From NCBI GenBank assembly GCA_025060055.1, contig JANXCK010000188.1, positions 1-13,344 on the forward strand: a DNA stretch of 13,344 bases, in the 5' to 3' direction. A program made the position numbers and the translations under genes. Shown in pieces: positions 11,783 through 13,344 of this stretch. Positions within the stretch are counted from its first letter, which is position 1, and every line of letters starts with the position of its first letter. The notes below the pieces were generated by a model. That model was not told the origin of the DNA. It saw only the letters and a program-made list of their open reading frames with translations, and ran no database searches. The DNA is from Fimbriimonadales bacterium (GTDB lineage Bacteria > Armatimonadota > Fimbriimonadia > Fimbriimonadales > GBS-DC).

Positions 11783-12938
11783 CCTGAGCCTCCGCTGCCA
11801 ACGCCACGATTTTTCGGGCAGCTTCCTGCATCGTCTCGGCAGGAATTAGCGGTGTGTTTTGGAGCATCGCGCGTCCCTCTTCGGCATGCGTGCCCGCAAG
11901 ACGCACGACAACAGGGATCTTCACCTCCAGCGTGGCGAACGCCTCCAAGATGCCCTGCGCCACCTCGTCGCCGCGCGTAATGCCCCCAAAAATGTTGAAC
12001 AGCAGCCCTTTCACATTCGGGTCCATCAGCACAAGTTCGACGGCTTGGCGCACGCGCTCGGCTCTCGCGCCACCGCCGATGTCTAAGAAGTTGGCGGGGC
12101 GTCCGCCTGCACGCGCCACCTCGTCGACGGTACACATCACCAAGCCTGCGCCGTTGCCAATCACGCCGATGTCGCCGCCTAAACGCACGTAAGCAATCCC
12201 GCGCTTGCTCGCCTCTTCTTCAATCGGGTCTTCGATGCTCTCTTCGCGGAACGCCTCCAGTCGCTTTTGGCGGAATAAGGCGTTCTCGTCGAGGGTGATT
12301 TTCGCATCCGCGGCGATAATGCGCCCATCGCTCAGTACCGCGCACGGGTTAATCTCAGCGAGGTTTGCATCGATGGCGATGTAGGCACGGTACAACCCAT
12401 GCACGATTCCGCTCAGCGGGCGCACCTGCTCCTGCGGGATGCCTGCAGCGTACAGTACCTCGCGCACCGCGTAGTCGGTCAATCCCAACAGCGGGTCGAT
12501 CGCAACCGTCGCGATGGCGGCAGGGTTCTGCGCCGCGACCTCCTCGATGTCCATGCCACCCTGCTTGCTGACCATCACCACATTCCGCTGCAGTGTGCGA
12601 TCGATGGTAATCCCGATGTAGTATTCGCTCTGGATGGGGACTGCCTCTTCTACCAGCACTTTTTCGGCGACCAACCCCTGAGGGTTTTGAGGTGAGACGA
12701 GCCGTTTACCGAGAATGCTTTCGGCAGCGGCGGCGGCTTCGTCAGGGTTCTGAGCGGGCTTGATGCCGCCCGCCTTGCCTCGCCCGCCCATCAACACCTG
12801 CGCTTTGACCACAACAGGCTTGCCCAATCGCTCCGCGATGGCTTTCGCGCCTGCAGGCGTGCTGGCGACCTCGCCCCGCGGCGTGGGCACGCCAAAATCG
12901 CCCAGAACCTGCTTCGCTTGGTACTCATGCAGCTTCAT
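11778..12938 (-). CDS. sucC: Succinate-CoA ligase (ADP-forming), beta subunit
   Basis: The 386-residue product is the ATP-grasp beta subunit of succinyl-CoA synthetase in the citric acid cycle, which couples succinyl-CoA cleavage to ATP or GTP formation. It begins with the diagnostic MKLHEYQAKQVLGDFGVPTP. VVVKAQVLMGGRGKAGGIK (about 42-60, ATP-grasp nucleotide binding), AEINPCAVL (metal and nucleotide contact), FLDIGGGA and LFNIFGGITRGDEVA (C-terminal ligase region) follow. Length is typical. The frame is open 18 codons further upstream, but ATG 12938 is the conserved family start and has AGGAG 6 nt before it. The alpha subunit gene sucD, normally directly downstream, is absent; rnc follows after 8 nt. 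Its own promoter lies just after the cold-shock terminator. Confidence 0.95.
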   Translation of the reverse strand: MKLHEYQAKQVLGDFGVPTPRGEVASTPAGAKAIAERLGKPVVVKAQVLMGGRGKAGGIKPAQNPDEAAAAAESILGKRLVSPQNPQGLVAEKVLVEEAVPIQSEYYIGITIDRTLQRNVVMVSKQGGMDIEEVAAQNPAAIATVAIDPLLGLTDYAVREVLYAAGIPQEQVRPLSGIVHGLYRAYIAIDANLAEINPCAVLSDGRIIAADAKITLDENALFRQKRLEAFREESIEDPIEEEASKRGIAYVRLGGDIGVIGNGAGLVMCTVDEVARAGGRPANFLDIGGGARAERVRQAVELVLMDPNVKGLLFNIFGGITRGDEVAQGILEAFATLEVKIPVVVRLAGTHAEEGRAMLQNTPLIPAETMQEAARKIVALAAEAQV

Positions 12939-12960
12939 CGTCGGCTCCTGTCGGCGCAGG

Positions 12961-12992
12961 AGTATACCCTGAGCAAAGCCAACGCCTAACAA
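12961..12992 (-). promoter_or_regulatory. Candidate sucC promoter (TTGTTA, 20-nt spacer, TATACT)
   Basis: On the minus strand TTGTTA (12992-12987), 20 nt, then TATACT (12966-12961) preceded by GGG. The start codon is 22 nt past the -10, leaving about a 15-nt leader with AGGAG. The TTGTTA overlaps the T-run of the cold-shock terminator, so the two signals are packed together. Confidence 0.45.
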
Positions 12993-13018
12993 AAACGCGG
13001 GGAGCCAAGCTCCCCGCG
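12991..13018 (-). terminator. Rho-independent terminator of the cold-shock gene
   Basis: On the minus strand a 10-bp perfect GC-rich stem (CGCGGGGAGC / GCTCCCCGCG, loop TTG; 12996-13018) is followed by TTTTT. It ends 28 bp after the cold-shock stop codon and separates that gene from sucC. Confidence 0.9.
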
Positions 13019-13045
13019 CGGTCGTTTCCGTCTCAGAAGACTGCT

Positions 13046-13246
13046 CTACTTCGGGACAACATTCCGCGCCTGCAGACCCTTCGGACCTTGCACGATCTCA
13101 AACTCGACGGACTGCCCTTCGTACAGCGTCCTGTGCCCCTGCATACTAATTGCAGAGTGATGCACAAAGACTTCACGACCGTCGTCCGCTACGATGAACC
13201 CGTAGCCTTTCTGGTCGTTGAACCACTTGACTTTACCCGTGTTCAT
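13046..13246 (-). CDS. csp: Cold-shock domain protein (CspA family)
   Basis: The 66-residue product is a single OB-fold cold-shock domain that binds single-stranded RNA or DNA, acting as an RNA chaperone. The RNP1 motif KGYGFI (13-18) and RNP2-like VFVHHSAI (26-33) are intact, as is the start GKVKWFND. The C-terminus QGPKGLQARNVVPK is typical. ATG 13246 is preferred over an open frame 13 codons upstream because it has a very strong AAGGAGG 5 nt before it and is the conserved family start. It is monocistronic: its own promoter lies upstream and a strong terminator downstream. The leader of roughly 57 nt is the longest in the window, which fits post-transcriptional control as known for other csp genes, but no specific thermosensor fold is evident. 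Confidence 0.96.
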   Translation of the reverse strand: MNTGKVKWFNDQKGYGFIVADDGREVFVHHSAISMQGHRTLYEGQSVEFEIVQGPKGLQARNVVPK

Positions 13247-13309
13247 GCTAACCTCCTTCCGGGACTGTGTAGACGGGTAGACCACACACCCCGATTGTGA
13301 TGCTGGCTT

Positions 13310-13341
13310 AGTGTACCTGATAGCGATGTCGAGAATTGCAA
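13310..13341 (-). promoter_or_regulatory. Candidate cold-shock gene promoter (TTGCAA, 20-nt spacer, TACACT)
   Basis: On the minus strand TTGCAA (13341-13336), 20 nt, then TACACT (13315-13310) preceded by AGG. Transcription from here gives a leader of about 57 nt ending in the strong Shine-Dalgarno sequence. The -10 matches the consensus in four of six positions, and upstream sequence ends at the window edge. Confidence 0.4.
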
Positions 13342-13344
13342 GGG

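Noticed and set aside
11770..12135. Longer rnc frame (361 codons) starting inside sucC
   Set aside because: The extra 122 residues are out-of-frame sucC sequence rich in Arg, Gly and Cys, with no nuclease content.
1..13344. tRNA genes, rRNA, CRISPR array or insertion-sequence transposase
   Set aside because: Reading both strands, I saw no cloverleaf with TTCGA-type arm, no spaced direct repeats and no DDE or HUH motif.

Overview
The window is bacterial chromosomal DNA of moderately high GC. It contains unlinked housekeeping genes (alr, mtnP, rnc, sucC, a cold-shock gene) and a surface-polysaccharide or glycosylation region that is clearly decaying. No rRNA, tRNA, phage gene, transposase or CRISPR array is visible. 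Taxonomy cannot be fixed from the sequence. The lone sucC next to rnc and the frequent near-leaderless promoters suggest a lineage away from Proteobacteria, possibly a thermophile-related phylum such as Armatimonadota or Deinococcus-Thermus. This is a low-confidence inference.

Layout. 1-2275 (minus): a two-domain oxidoreductase (alcohol-dehydrogenase-like plus Gfo/Idh/MocA-like) whose 3' end overlaps the start of a second gene that leaves the window. 2276-2345: a compact divergent promoter region. 2346-3671 (plus): an ArnT/PMT-like membrane glycosyltransferase. 3650-5733 (minus): three damaged glycosylation genes. These are a stub of a DPM1-type family-2 glycosyltransferase, a paralogue of the 2346 gene broken by one in-frame TAG, and a multiply frameshifted segment joining the C-terminal part of a second DPM1-like enzyme to what looks like a membrane-protein tail. 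5798-7204 (plus): another multi-pass GT-C-like protein. 7440-9331 (plus): a TPR protein followed 26 bp later by alanine racemase. 9384-10090 (minus): a frameshifted NHL/beta-propeller-like gene, bordered by a small palindromic element. 10260-13246 (minus): cold-shock gene, terminator, then sucC-rnc-mtnP, tightly packed.

How the parts fit. DPM1-type enzymes make polyprenyl-phosphate sugars, and ArnT/PMT-type membrane transferases use them. Here every recognisable donor-synthase copy is broken and one acceptor transferase is interrupted, so the local system has probably stopped working or depends on a donor made elsewhere. alr supplies D-alanine for peptidoglycan, mtnP salvages methylthioadenosine, and rnc processes double-stranded RNA.

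The clearest genome-wide hint is regulatory. Several genes have a -10 box only 7-13 nt before the start codon and no Shine-Dalgarno sequence, which predicts leaderless or nearly leaderless mRNAs. In four promoters a TTG element lies at exactly the same unusual distance (20-nt spacer) from the -10. I do not see a convincing new enzymatic or defence system in this window.
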